Assembly (NCBI GenBank): GCA_021823625.1
Contig: JAKANS010000019.1
Coordinates: 1 to 48,264 of the forward strand
Direction of reading: 5' to 3'
Source of the DNA: a bacterium
GTDB lineage: Bacteria; Verrucomicrobiota; Verrucomicrobiia; Limisphaerales; J093
Length of the DNA stretch: 48,264 bases
Both the position numbers and the translations under genes were made by a program. The stretch's first letter is position 1, and every line of letters starts with the position of its first letter. Shown piece by piece: positions 7,673 to 15,295 of the stretch. A model generated the notes under the pieces. The model saw only the letters and a list, made by a program, of their open reading frames with translations, ran no database searches and had not been told where the DNA came from.

Positions 7673-10291
7673 CTACTCCACCTTCAGCCGATAGAAATGG
7701 GTCTTTGCGTTGGTCGCGCCCCGATCCACCCAGATGTTCTCCGGTGGCGTGGAGAGTACGTGTTCAGTGACCGGCGTGAAACCTCCAGGCACCGCAACGG
7801 AGCGCTCGACCGTGTAAAGGTGGTTTGCGGTCGAACCCCAGCGCACTTCGACGCCGGCTGCCTCGCCGCCGACGACCAGCGATTCTATCCGAAGGTACGA
7901 GTACGGATCGGCCGGGGCGGTTCCCGCCCGAAATTCCGCCAGGTTGGTCATGCCGTCGCTGTCCTTGTCCTGCGCCGCGTCCGTCGGATCGCTCGGGTCG
8001 AACCCGTGATCCCGCTCCCAACTGTCCGGCATGCCGTCTTTATCGGAATCGACCCACAGGTTCACGGCGAACGTGGTCGTGTTGTTGTTGGTATCCACGT
8101 CGGCCAAAACGTGAGCGTCATCCGCCATGAGCCGGTAGAGCGCTTCGCCTTCCGGCTGCGTTCCCGGCGGCAGGTCCAGCGCCACCTGTGACAAGCGCCC
8201 CGGTTCCAACGCCGGCACTTGAGCGCTGGCCAGCGGTGCGTTGGTCTGGCCGGCACGGCGGATCGCCAGCACCGACTCCACTGCCGCCGGAGTCCCGAGG
8301 TTCTGGACCTGCGCGATCACCCGCACGGCGCCGTTGGTCTCGGCGCTGCGGGACAGCAACGATACAGCAAGGTCCGTCCCCCCGATCTTGACGCTCTGGG
8401 TGTTGTTCGTCTCGAATCCTGGCCACTCGGCGATGGTGCTTCCCGGATTGACGACGGCAAAGAGCGTGTGCGGCGCGGCAGGTTCCGGCACCACCCACAC
8501 ATTCGACATCGCCACGCTGGCGCCACCTTCCAGCCAGCCCGACCCTGCCAGATTTGCGATCGCTACACCACCGGCCTGGGGATTCCCATCGTAGAAGGCC
8601 AGCACCCCGTTGCTCACGGCCAGGTTGCCGGTGTTGCGCACCTTCGCCGTCAGCGTCAGCGGGTCGCCCGGCAGATAGTTCACCCCCTCGACCGTGAAGT
8701 CGCCGGCCAGTAGCGCCACGTCCTTGATCAGCGCCCGTTTCGTTACCACCAAATCCACCCGCCCCGGTTGCGGCACATTGGTAATCGTGACGATCTGTCC
8801 TCCTTCCAGGGAGACGGTCTTGTTGGTCTTGATGATCTCGACCTTGTTGTAGGCGACGGTCAGGTTGCCCACGTTGTCCCAAACCGATGCGAACGACCGC
8901 TCCAGCGGCGCATCTTGCGTCAACAAAGCGTCCTGGCTCCAGGTGCCCGACGCCGGATCGAACACCGCGTAATGCGCGTCCGACCCGTTCGCGCTCATCT
9001 CCTGCCAGAGCAGCACCAGGTTGCCCGCCGGACCGACGGTCATGGCGTAATCCGCGAACCCCGCTGTCGTCGAGTCGGCCCGCACCAGCGTCGGGTTCGT
9101 TGAGAAGTTCGTGCTCAACACCAGGTTCGTCCCTTGTTGCCACGTCAGGAAAACGTCTCCGCCCGGTGCCACCGCCACCCGCGCGTTCCGATTGCCCAAG
9201 GCATCCGCTGTGAACTGCATCGGCGGCTTCCACGCGCCGTTGGTCCACTGGCAATAGAACACCTGCTGGTCCGCCGCGTTGGTCAGCGTGCCGCCGAGAT
9301 CGCGCGTCCAGGCATACACCGCGCGGTTGCTCACGCCGGCCAGCGACTGTGAGAGCCGATACGGCAGGTCCGCCAGCAGTGTCTGCTCCGCCGACCAGTT
9401 GTGGGCGGCCGGCTTCCACTGCGCCCAGAACACCTGGCTGCCCGCGCCGTTCGTGCCCATCAGCAGGTTCGACTCGTTCCGCGTCCACGCCGCCAGAACA
9501 CTGCCATCCGCCATCGGTCCACAGAGCAACGGCGCGTGGTCGAGCAAGGTATTGGCGGTCAGACCAGCCGGCTCCGTCCATGAACCCGCGGCGCGATCCC
9601 AACGCGACCAGACAATCTCCATTTGCGCGGCCAGGGCGGTCAGATCCAACTGGGTGAAGTTTGTGTCCGCCACGCGTTCCCAGACCGCGATGGCGTCGCC
9701 GTTGCCGTCGAACTCCACCTGCGGGCCAAACTCCGCCCGCGTGTCCTGCAAGATCGGCTTCGGTTCGCTCCAGTTCGTCCCGTCCCAGCGCGTCCACTTG
9801 ATGTCGGTGCGCTGGAGATCGGGCGCGGTGCCGGGATCGGAGACGTAAAGGAGCATCAACTCGTTGGTGCGACCGGCCAGGGCCGGCTGGGAGTTGGGGA
9901 AAGTATTCTCCGCGATGGTCAAGTCGGCTTGGCTGGCTTCAGAACCCGCTGGAGGCTGCCCTGCCAACCGCACGCGACCAGCACGACTCCCGCTGTTCCC
10001 CATCGCCCGAAAATCATCGAGTGCCGACGTCATGCGTCCATTCATCGGCCGCACGCGGACGTCACTCCCGGCCGCGACAAACCGCTCCGGGCCGGAATCC
10101 AGGTAGTTCCGTTCCAGCGGTCGTGGACAACGCGCATCCAGAGTGACCACAACTCCCTCGACGACCACCGGAGTCCCGTCACGGGCCACAGCGTGCAACG
10201 CGACTCGCTGCGGCGGCGGCCAGTTCCCAGAGCTGGCGATGTCGCCGCTCAACAGAATCCAGCGATTGTCGGCGAGCACCACCCCCCCCAC
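7673..10291 (-). CDS. Secreted CARDB-domain protein, C-terminal part of a frameshifted gene
   Basis: This frame of about 872 residues has no signal peptide, and its apparent start (a GTG inside a G8 run on the coding strand) is not a real start. It continues the protein encoded at 10249-11688. The first ~500 residues are repeated 'TRWDGTNWSEP', 'WSRWD' and 'FYCQWTNGAW' segments, resembling a beta-propeller of sialidase or exo-alpha type. Two CARDB-like adhesion modules follow (about 505-720; VKVRNTGN-type and VQNLGTPAAVES motifs). A calcium-binding thrombospondin-3-like stretch comes next (DSDKDGMPDSWERDHGFDP). The end (THFYRLKVE) is a C-terminal tail frequent in verrucomicrobial exported proteins. 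The role is probably surface or secreted binding; the function is unknown. Confidence 0.75.
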   Translation of the reverse strand: MGGVVLADNRWILLSGDIASSGNWPPPQRVALHAVARDGTPVVVEGVVVTLDARCPRPLERNYLDSGPERFVAAGSDVRVRPMNGRMTSALDDFRAMGNSGSRAGRVRLAGQPPAGSEASQADLTIAENTFPNSQPALAGRTNELMLLYVSDPGTAPDLQRTDIKWTRWDGTNWSEPKPILQDTRAEFGPQVEFDGNGDAIAVWERVADTNFTQLDLTALAAQMEIVWSRWDRAAGSWTEPAGLTANTLLDHAPLLCGPMADGSVLAAWTRNESNLLMGTNGAGSQVFWAQWKPAAHNWSAEQTLLADLPYRLSQSLAGVSNRAVYAWTRDLGGTLTNAADQQVFYCQWTNGAWKPPMQFTADALGNRNARVAVAPGGDVFLTWQQGTNLVLSTNFSTNPTLVRADSTTAGFADYAMTVGPAGNLVLLWQEMSANGSDAHYAVFDPASGTWSQDALLTQDAPLERSFASVWDNVGNLTVAYNKVEIIKTNKTVSLEGGQIVTITNVPQPGRVDLVVTKRALIKDVALLAGDFTVEGVNYLPGDPLTLTAKVRNTGNLAVSNGVLAFYDGNPQAGGVAIANLAGSGWLEGGASVAMSNVWVVPEPAAPHTLFAVVNPGSTIAEWPGFETNNTQSVKIGGTDLAVSLLSRSAETNGAVRVIAQVQNLGTPAAVESVLAIRRAGQTNAPLASAQVPALEPGRLSQVALDLPPGTQPEGEALYRLMADDAHVLADVDTNNNTTTFAVNLWVDSDKDGMPDSWERDHGFDPSDPTDAAQDKDSDGMTNLAEFRAGTAPADPYSYLRIESLVVGGEAAGVEVRWGSTANHLYTVERSVAVPGGFTPVTEHVLSTPPENIWVDRGATNAKTHFYRLKVE

Positions 10292-11688
10292 AATGCTGCT
10301 TTCAATCCCAACGAGACTTCACCGGTGACTTGCCAGGCGAATGGCGGATTAAGGCGCAGGGGGAAGTTGAGCTGTCCCGTCACGTCCAACTCCAGGGAAC
10401 TGCCCAGCAGGTTGGGCGCATACAGGGCTTGGAGACCGCCTCCGGGCGCGATCGTCGCCTCTTGGAATTTCAAGCCGTGATAGCTCCATAAAAGGTCGGC
10501 ATCCAACTGGAACAATCCGTCCACCACCAACCGCTGGATGCTGTTGGCGTCCACTCCCACCAACACCAGCACATCCAGGACGTGCAGCACCTGGCCGCCG
10601 GGGACCAAGTCGAACACATAGACAATCAGGATCGGATACTTGGCATCCAAGCCGAGCTTCAGGCCCACTTGGTCCACGTCGAAGCCGCGCGTCTGGCTGG
10701 CCACCCCCTTGGCCTCCGGCGTGAACTCGATGTCGGCCTTCCAACCGCCCCAGGACAGCTTGGGCGATCCGAGTTTCGCGCCCCCTCTGAGATCCCACTC
10801 GCCGCTGAGAAGCCGGTACTTCAACTCGGCAATCCCAGCCAAACTGAGGCCAACCTTGTCAAACCAGGGGATGGACATCAACGCGCTGGCCGGGAAACTG
10901 GCCGGCGGCACCTGGACCTTGAAACTGTAAGCCGGGTCGTTGCCCGGAATCAGTTCAAACGGCAACGAGAATAGATCGAGAGTCGCAGGCGTAGGAATCA
11001 CGGTTATCCCCTGCGTGAACGGCTCCGACCGCTCGCCCGAAGCGGCCACGGCCACCGCCCGGATCGTGTTGGCCCCGACACGCAGGCGGCCAAAGAACCC
11101 CAAGGCCATGTCAATCTGAGCCGTCGCTTCGTCACCCGAGGCCGGAACGGTTTGAGTCAGGGCGCCATTGACATAGAACTCCACGGAACTGGGCGTACGT
11201 CCCCCCCAACTCACCGAAGCCGTGTATTCGTTGAGCAGGGAGGCACCCGAGAGGAACAGGCCGTCGTACTTGGGTTTGATGCTCACGACGGCGAATCGCC
11301 CGGCCGGCGCCAAAAGGATGTCCGGTACGACGTACTCCGTGGCGCCGGCAGGCGGCGACACGGTCACCGTCTGGCTGGTGAACCCGGGCTTCGAGGTGGT
11401 CAGTGGGTCGTTGCCGGCCAAGGATACCGCGGCGAACCCGTACACTCCGCTGGCCGAGGTCGTCCGGGTCTGGCCCGCGAGGCTCACCGTGACGGCCGCC
11501 CAGGGCGCTCGCGTGTCCGCGTTCAATACTCGCCCGGAGATCGCGACCGCAGCGCCCCGCGTGTCCACTGTCGTCACGTTCGACCACGCGGAATGGCTGC
11601 CGGCACGGAGCGTGGGCGCGGCCAGCAGGGCGGCACAGACGACGCCGCGGTTCCAGCGCAATCCTGGGAGGAAGCTGTTGGCTTTCAT
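10249..11688 (-). CDS. Secreted CARDB-domain protein, N-terminal part of a frameshifted gene
   Basis: The ATG at 11688 starts a clear signal peptide (MKANSFLPGLRWNRGVVCAA, then LLAAPTLRAGS); upstream ATGs at 11694 and 11706 are possible. A carboxypeptidase-regulatory-like Ig module follows at about 50-110 (ISGRVLNADTRAPWAAVTVS). Extended beta-rich segments come next, including an Ig-like unit (SVEFYVNGALTQTVPASGDE). The frame runs into LKAALWGG and then loses sense, ending at 10249. At that point the other frame picks up VVLADNRWILLSGDIA. One extra G in the G8 run would join the two into a single protein of about 1,338 residues. The gene lies directly downstream of the GxxExxY cassette. Confidence 0.75.
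   Translation of the reverse strand: MKANSFLPGLRWNRGVVCAALLAAPTLRAGSHSAWSNVTTVDTRGAAVAISGRVLNADTRAPWAAVTVSLAGQTRTTSASGVYGFAAVSLAGNDPLTTSKPGFTSQTVTVSPPAGATEYVVPDILLAPAGRFAVVSIKPKYDGLFLSGASLLNEYTASVSWGGRTPSSVEFYVNGALTQTVPASGDEATAQIDMALGFFGRLRVGANTIRAVAVAASGERSEPFTQGITVIPTPATLDLFSLPFELIPGNDPAYSFKVQVPPASFPASALMSIPWFDKVGLSLAGIAELKYRLLSGEWDLRGGAKLGSPKLSWGGWKADIEFTPEAKGVASQTRGFDVDQVGLKLGLDAKYPILIVYVFDLVPGGQVLHVLDVLVLVGVDANSIQRLVVDGLFQLDADLLWSYHGLKFQEATIAPGGGLQALYAPNLLGSSLELDVTGQLNFPLRLNPPFAWQVTGEVSLGLKAALWGGWCSPTIAGFC
10282..10289. repeat. C8 homopolymer at the frameshift junction
   Basis: Eight consecutive C (G8 on the coding strand) lie exactly where reading must switch frame between the N- and C-terminal parts of the CARDB gene. 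Nine G or six G would give one continuous frame. Such a run is either a site of sequencing or assembly error or a slippage tract that could switch expression. Confidence 0.8.
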
Positions 11689-11702
11689 ACGCATGCCCGA
11701 TC

Positions 11703-11730
11703 TCATTTAACCGCCAAGAACGCAAAGAAC
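11703..11730 (+). repeat. Left inverted repeat of the GxxExxY cassette
   Basis: Begins TCAT, followed by TTAACCGCCAAGAACGCAAA and GAAC. It matches the reverse complement of 12168-12195 over all 28 bases, and homology fades beyond that. It contains the stop codon of the GxxExxY gene. Confidence 0.85.
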
Positions 11731-12149
11731 GCAGAGATGAGCAGGCGGAATGACCCGGCTGGATCGCCTTTGGCGGGCTGGCTCCAGGCGAATTTGCGGA
11801 TCTCGAACTTGTAGGAGCCGAAGTTGATGAGCAGGCCATGCACCAGGCGGGCCGATTTCAGGTAGCCCAGGACTTGGGCCTCGTGTTCGTTGGCCAGCAA
11901 TTGGGCAGTTTTCAATGCCACGATGAGCTCATTCTCGACCAACAAGTCGGCCAGGTAATCGCCGATGAGCGTGCCGTCCTCATCATAGACCTTGATGGGG
12001 TGCTGCTGTTTGACGTCCAGGCCCAGCTTGCGCAGCCGATGCGCCAGGGCATTCTCGTGCACCTTCTCCAGGTGACCGTGGCCGAGATACACGTGAATGT
12101 CATAAGCCGTCTGCCGCACCTGGTCGCACAACTCGGTGATGCCTTTCAT
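11703..12149 (-). CDS. GxxExxY family protein (PD-(D/E)XK nuclease-like), degenerate
   Basis: A 148-residue protein started at ATG 12149 (MKGITELCDQV). It matches the GxxExxY family of PD-(D/E)XK-like proteins: the naming motif is at residues 25-31 (GHLEKVH), the Q-P-I strand at 49-52, then DYLADLLVE, and HEAQVLGYLK...GLLINFG near the end. Two hallmark residues differ. The Tyr of GxxExxY is His31, and the Glu of the E-x-K catalytic pair is Ala78 (ALK80), while Asp68 is kept. Nuclease activity is therefore doubtful. The C-terminal tail after residue ~125 is longer than usual because translation runs into the flanking inverted repeat. It is the only gene in the cassette. Confidence 0.85.
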   Translation of the reverse strand: MKGITELCDQVRQTAYDIHVYLGHGHLEKVHENALAHRLRKLGLDVKQQHPIKVYDEDGTLIGDYLADLLVENELIVALKTAQLLANEHEAQVLGYLKSARLVHGLLINFGSYKFEIRKFAWSQPAKGDPAGSFRLLISAFFAFLAVK

Positions 12150-12167
12150 AGCGGGCCGGTTCTTTGT

Positions 12168-12195
12168 GTTCTTTGCGTTCTTGGCGGTTAAATGA
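12168..12195 (-). repeat. Right inverted repeat of the GxxExxY cassette
   Basis: Reverse complement of 11703-11730 with no mismatch. A further inner unit (TTCTTTGTG, 12160-12168) extends the CTTTG periodicity. It lies 18-46 bases upstream of the GxxExxY start codon, so it may also carry its promoter or leader. Confidence 0.85.
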
Positions 12196-12240
12196 ATCAT
12201 TGGAGCCTGCTCCGGCCAGCTCCGCTCTGGCCGTTTCTGC

Positions 12241-13488
12241 TCACTGACCTGAGGGCAGGACAGAACGGAACCCGAGGGCGTCGTACCTGTACGTCGGGAT
12301 GTTGCCGTTGCGGTACGCCGTCCGGCAGTGGAACGCGTAGTCGAGCCAACCGCCGCCCCGATCCACACGGTGCAAGCCTCTTGCTGGTCCGCGTGGATCA
12401 GTCTGCGAGCCAGTCGGATACGCGCCATACCGGTCCCAGCACCATTCCCAGACGTTCCCAGCCAGGTCGTACAACCCGTACCCGTTCGGCGCGAACGATC
12501 CGACCGGACTGGTGAAGGGAGAGTCACCCGTCGCGTAGGCCGGATTGAAACCTTCCGTTGGGTTGACATCGTAGGCATAGGCCGGCTTCCCGTTTTCCCA
12601 GAAACTGTAGTAGTTCGCCTGGCTCCAGGAAATGGTGCTGCCCCACGGGAACCGCTGGCCGCTCAACCCGCCCCGCGCCGCCTTCTCCCATTCCGCCTCC
12701 GTCGGCAGCCGATACCCCGCGGTCCACTTCACCCAGTCGTTCTGAACGTCCCCCTCGCCGGTGCGGTAAACCGTGGTTTGCGCCACACTCGTGTAGTACG
12801 CCGGCACCCGGCCTTCCTTCTCGCTCCGCGCATTGCACCATTTCACCGCGTCATACCAAGTCACTGTCTGGACCGGGTGACTCGCCGCCTTGCCGGCCCC
12901 AGCGTTGTCGAAACCGTACCCGTGGCCAAGGGCCCACGTGTACACCTCGTCCCACAACGCCTTCGTCACGTCGTATTTGTCCATGTAAAAGGCGGAAACA
13001 GAGACGGTGTGCAAGGGCAGTTCATCGCTCCAGCCCTCGCTGAGACTGTCGCCCATCGTGAAGCTGCCGGCGGGAATGAGCGCCATGCCGGCAGGCGGCG
13101 GCACGCCTGCGTCGTCCGCCGTCACCCGGAACCGCATGTTGGCCGAGAACTTCCCCGGCCAGTCCTTGCCCGCGTCCCAAACGATCCGTTTGCCAGGCCC
13201 GGGCGACACGTTCGGCCCCACGTCGCCGGTAAAACTCGTGGCCGGCAGGCTGTAACTGGCCCCGCCCGTGTCCGACACCGCTACGCTCACCGTCAGCTTG
13301 TCCCCGTCCGCATCGGCCACGTCGTATGCGATCTCCACCCATTGCGTGCCCGGCCGCTGGGCCGCGCGCACGTTGGAGACCACCGGGTCCGCGGCTTGCA
13401 ACGGGGGAAGAAATCCCAGCCAGCCACCCACCACCAACACCGCCAACGCTGGAACACGGCCGGCGCCCGCCTTTTCCGGGGTAATCAT
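12241..13488 (-). CDS. Secreted SUMF1/formylglycine-generating-enzyme-domain protein
   Basis: A 415-residue protein from ATG 13488, chosen because a signal peptide follows (MITPEKAGAGRVPALAVLVV...PPLQAADP). An Ig-like region (about 35-125; ADGDKLTVSVAVSDTGGASY) precedes a SUMF domain (about 130-415). The latter shows MALIPAGSFTMGD, YRLPTEAEWEKAARGG, GLYDLAGNVWEWCWD and RGGGWLDYAFHCRTAYRNG. Of the cysteines used by true formylglycine-generating enzymes, only the one in FHCR remains, so sulfatase activation is unlikely. Many such paralogues are of unknown function. It is divergent from the GntR gene and shares that intergenic region. It ends 46 bases before the GxxExxY cassette. Confidence 0.85.
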   Translation of the reverse strand: MITPEKAGAGRVPALAVLVVGGWLGFLPPLQAADPVVSNVRAAQRPGTQWVEIAYDVADADGDKLTVSVAVSDTGGASYSLPATSFTGDVGPNVSPGPGKRIVWDAGKDWPGKFSANMRFRVTADDAGVPPPAGMALIPAGSFTMGDSLSEGWSDELPLHTVSVSAFYMDKYDVTKALWDEVYTWALGHGYGFDNAGAGKAASHPVQTVTWYDAVKWCNARSEKEGRVPAYYTSVAQTTVYRTGEGDVQNDWVKWTAGYRLPTEAEWEKAARGGLSGQRFPWGSTISWSQANYYSFWENGKPAYAYDVNPTEGFNPAYATGDSPFTSPVGSFAPNGYGLYDLAGNVWEWCWDRYGAYPTGSQTDPRGPARGLHRVDRGGGWLDYAFHCRTAYRNGNIPTYRYDALGFRSVLPSGQ

Positions 13489-13539
13489 GCCGGAGTTGTA
13501 AATCGAGCCTGCCGCCCCAGCAACATTAATACAGACCCC

Positions 13540-13568
13540 TTGACAGCCGGATTTGCCAGTCATACTGT
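13540..13568 (+). promoter_or_regulatory. Sigma-70-like promoter of the GntR/ABC exporter unit
   Basis: A consensus -35 (TTGACA, 13540-13545) is followed after exactly 17 bases by TACTGT (13563-13568), matching four of six -10 positions. Transcription would start near 13575, about 20 bases before the GntR start codon. The -10 lies within the palindrome at 13559-13579. Confidence 0.6.
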
Positions 13569-13579
13569 CCTATGACAGT
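13559..13579. promoter_or_regulatory. Palindromic operator candidate for the GntR regulator
   Basis: Two nested inverted repeats overlap the -10: GTCATA/TATGAC (13559-13564 and 13571-13576) and ACTGTC/GACAGT (13564-13569 and 13574-13579). Placement over the -10 immediately upstream of a GntR gene suggests autorepression released by the regulator's ligand, as in YtrA-type systems. Binding is inferred, not shown. Confidence 0.55.
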
Positions 13580-13596
13580 TAAGCCACCGACGCGCC

Positions 13597-14004
13597 ATGT
13601 TGCTGCAACTCAATTTCAAGTCCGGCAAGCCGGTTTATCTCCAGATGGTGGACCAGGTGAAGGCCGCCGCCGCCTCGGGCGCGCTCCAGCCCGGCGAGTC
13701 GCTGCCGTCCATCCGCCCCCTCGCCGAACAATTGCGCGTGAACCGCAACACCGTCGCCAAGGCTTACGCCGAGCTGGAGAGCCAGGGCGTGATCGAGTCG
13801 CTGCCGGGCAAAGGCTGCTTCCTCAAAGCGAACGGCTCGCCGTTCAAGCGCGAAGTTCGCCAGCAACTTCTGTCCGAGGAAATCGACGCGGCGATCGTCC
13901 AGGCCCATCACTTGCAGGTGGGCCGGGAGGAGTTCCTCAAGTTGGTGGACCAGCGTTTGGACGTGTTCGAACAGAAGCGGGCGAAGGCAATTTCGCCGGC
14001 GTGA
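13597..14004 (+). CDS. GntR family transcriptional regulator, YtrA type
   Basis: A 135-residue regulator. Residues 1-75 form a GntR winged helix (YLQMVDQVKAAAASGALQPG, ESLPSIRPLAEQLRVNRNTV, AKAYAELESQGVIESLPGKG). After it comes only a short helical segment of about 50 residues rather than a FadR/HutC-sized ligand domain, which is the YtrA subfamily pattern. YtrA regulators usually control the ABC transporter genes next to them, and here a small membrane protein, an ABC ATPase and a permease follow on the same strand. A promoter and palindrome lie just upstream, consistent with autoregulation. No strong ribosome-binding site is visible before the ATG. Confidence 0.9.
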   Translation: MLLQLNFKSGKPVYLQMVDQVKAAAASGALQPGESLPSIRPLAEQLRVNRNTVAKAYAELESQGVIESLPGKGCFLKANGSPFKREVRQQLLSEEIDAAIVQAHHLQVGREEFLKLVDQRLDVFEQKRAKAISPA

Positions 14005-14045
14005 ACCCCAAGTTTCCGACCGTGAAGAGCAACAAAAACGGACGT

Positions 14046-14258
14046 ATGAAAATCATATCGACGACCGTGGCTGGCGCGGCGGGCCTCATCTACGGCCTGG
14101 CCGCCGGGGTGCTCGTTTACCCGGAGGTGCCTTTGGCGCTTCAAGCCTTTATCGTGGCAGGCGTCGCGGCTGTTGGCGCGGGCGCGGGTTGGCTCGTCGG
14201 CTGCGCCGCAGCTTCTTTCCCGATCCTGAGACGCAAGGTTAGGCGCGATGTCCAGTAG
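14046..14258 (+). CDS. Small two-helix membrane protein
   Basis: A 70-residue protein (MKIISTTVAGAAGLIYGLAA) with two hydrophobic segments (about 4-27 and 34-56) and a basic C-terminus (RRKVRRDVQ), predicting an inner-membrane hairpin with a cytoplasmic tail. It lies between the GntR gene (41-base gap) and the ABC ATPase gene (128-base gap) on the same strand, so it is probably cotranscribed. No family was recognised. It could be an accessory subunit of the exporter, but context is the only evidence. Confidence 0.55.
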   Translation: MKIISTTVAGAAGLIYGLAAGVLVYPEVPLALQAFIVAGVAAVGAGAGWLVGCAAASFPILRRKVRRDVQ

Positions 14259-14386
14259 GTCGTTCCAATCTTGGGGAGCCAGCCGCCTGGTTCGGGTGCC
14301 TGCCGAGCATGTTTGCCTGGCTGCAGCCGTCAACCCTCGCGGGCGCATCACGCAGTTCACGCAATGCACGAAACCTTCCACCCAAT

Positions 14387-15295
14387 ATGACCACCGAAAC
14401 GCCTGTCATCCTGGTTGACCACCTGGTCCGCCGTTACGGCCACACCGACGCGGTCAACGGCTTGAGCCTGCGGGTCGCGCCCGGCCGCTGCTACGGCTTC
14501 TTCGGCCGCAACGGCGCGGGCAAGACCACGACCATCAAATGCCTGTTGAACCTGCTTCGGCCCACCGCTGGCGCGATCCAGCTTTTTGGCCTCGACCCGG
14601 CCCGGCACGAGGTGGCCGTAAAATCGCGGCTCGCCTACGTGCCCGACCAGGTCGCGTTCTATCCGTGGATGAGCGTGCGCGAGACGCTCGATTACCTCGC
14701 GTCGTTCCGCGCGCATTGGAATGACGAGACGGAACAGGCGTTGCTCGACCGGTTCCAGCTCGATCCCGGCCAGAAGACCAGCCACCTCTCGAAAGGCCAG
14801 CGCACCCAAGTCGCATTGATCTCGGCGATTTGTCCCGAGCCGGAGCTGCTGATCCTGGACGAACCGACCTCCGGCCTCGACCCGATCGTGCGCCGCGAGT
14901 TCATCCAGACCGTGATCGGCGCCTACCAGGAAGGCGATCCCGGCCGGCGCACGGTGTTCGTCTCGACGCACCTGATCGCCGAGTTCGAGGGCTTGATCGA
15001 CGAGTTCACGATCATCGACCGCGGGCGCGAGGTGATGACGCTGGCGGCGGACACCGCCCGCGAACGCTACCAGCGCATTTATGCCCGCTTTCCCCGCGAA
15101 GTGCCGGCGGCGGAACTGGGCGAACTGCGGGTGCTGCGCCGAGAGGGCCGGGAGCTGGAAGTCATCGTCAACGGCAACCAGGCGCGCGTCATGGAGCGAC
15201 TGCGGTTGTTGTCACCGGAAGCACTGACCAGCGAGGCGCTGACGCTGGAAGAAATCTTCGTCACCACGCTCAAGGAGGAAGGAGCGCCGGCATGA
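14387..15295 (+). CDS. ABC transporter ATP-binding protein (YtrB-like exporter ATPase)
   Basis: A 302-residue ATPase started at ATG 14387 (MTTETPVILVDHLVRRYG). Walker A is FFGRNGAGKTTTIKC, the Q-loop region is RLAYVPDQVAFYPWMSV, the ABC signature is a variant (HLSKGQRTQ), Walker B is LLILDEPTSGLDP, and the H-loop is FVSTHLI. The C-terminal ~90 residues form the regulatory extension usual in exporters of this type. The stop overlaps the permease start (ATGA), so the two are coupled. It would power an exporter with the 755-residue permease. The substrate is unknown; relatives are linked to cell-envelope stress and antimicrobial-peptide responses. Confidence 0.93.
   Translation: MTTETPVILVDHLVRRYGHTDAVNGLSLRVAPGRCYGFFGRNGAGKTTTIKCLLNLLRPTAGAIQLFGLDPARHEVAVKSRLAYVPDQVAFYPWMSVRETLDYLASFRAHWNDETEQALLDRFQLDPGQKTSHLSKGQRTQVALISAICPEPELLILDEPTSGLDPIVRREFIQTVIGAYQEGDPGRRTVFVSTHLIAEFEGLIDEFTIIDRGREVMTLAADTARERYQRIYARFPREVPAAELGELRVLRREGRELEVIVNGNQARVMERLRLLSPEALTSEALTLEEIFVTTLKEEGAPA

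Larger units (their letters stand above)
11703..12195. mobile_element. Putative GxxExxY cassette bounded by 28-bp inverted repeats
   Basis: Perfect 28-base inverted repeats (11703-11730 and 12168-12195) enclose a single gene of the GxxExxY nuclease-like family and almost nothing else. The gene's stop codon lies inside the left repeat, so the last residues (AFFAFLAVK) are translated from the repeat itself. Outside the repeats the triplet ATC occurs on both sides (11700-11702 and 12196-12198), a possible but weak target duplication. The unit sits between the stop of the SUMF-domain gene and the start of the CARDB gene without breaking either. There is no transposase, so movement would be in trans or through the nuclease-like protein. 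Mobility is inference from the architecture. Confidence 0.6.

Noticed and set aside
11696..12200. ATC flanking the GxxExxY cassette as a proven target-site duplication
   Set aside because: Three bases can match by chance, so it is noted only as a candidate.
12241..13488. Genuine sulfatase-activating formylglycine-generating enzyme
   Set aside because: Only one of the characteristic C-terminal cysteines remains and no sulfatase is in the window.
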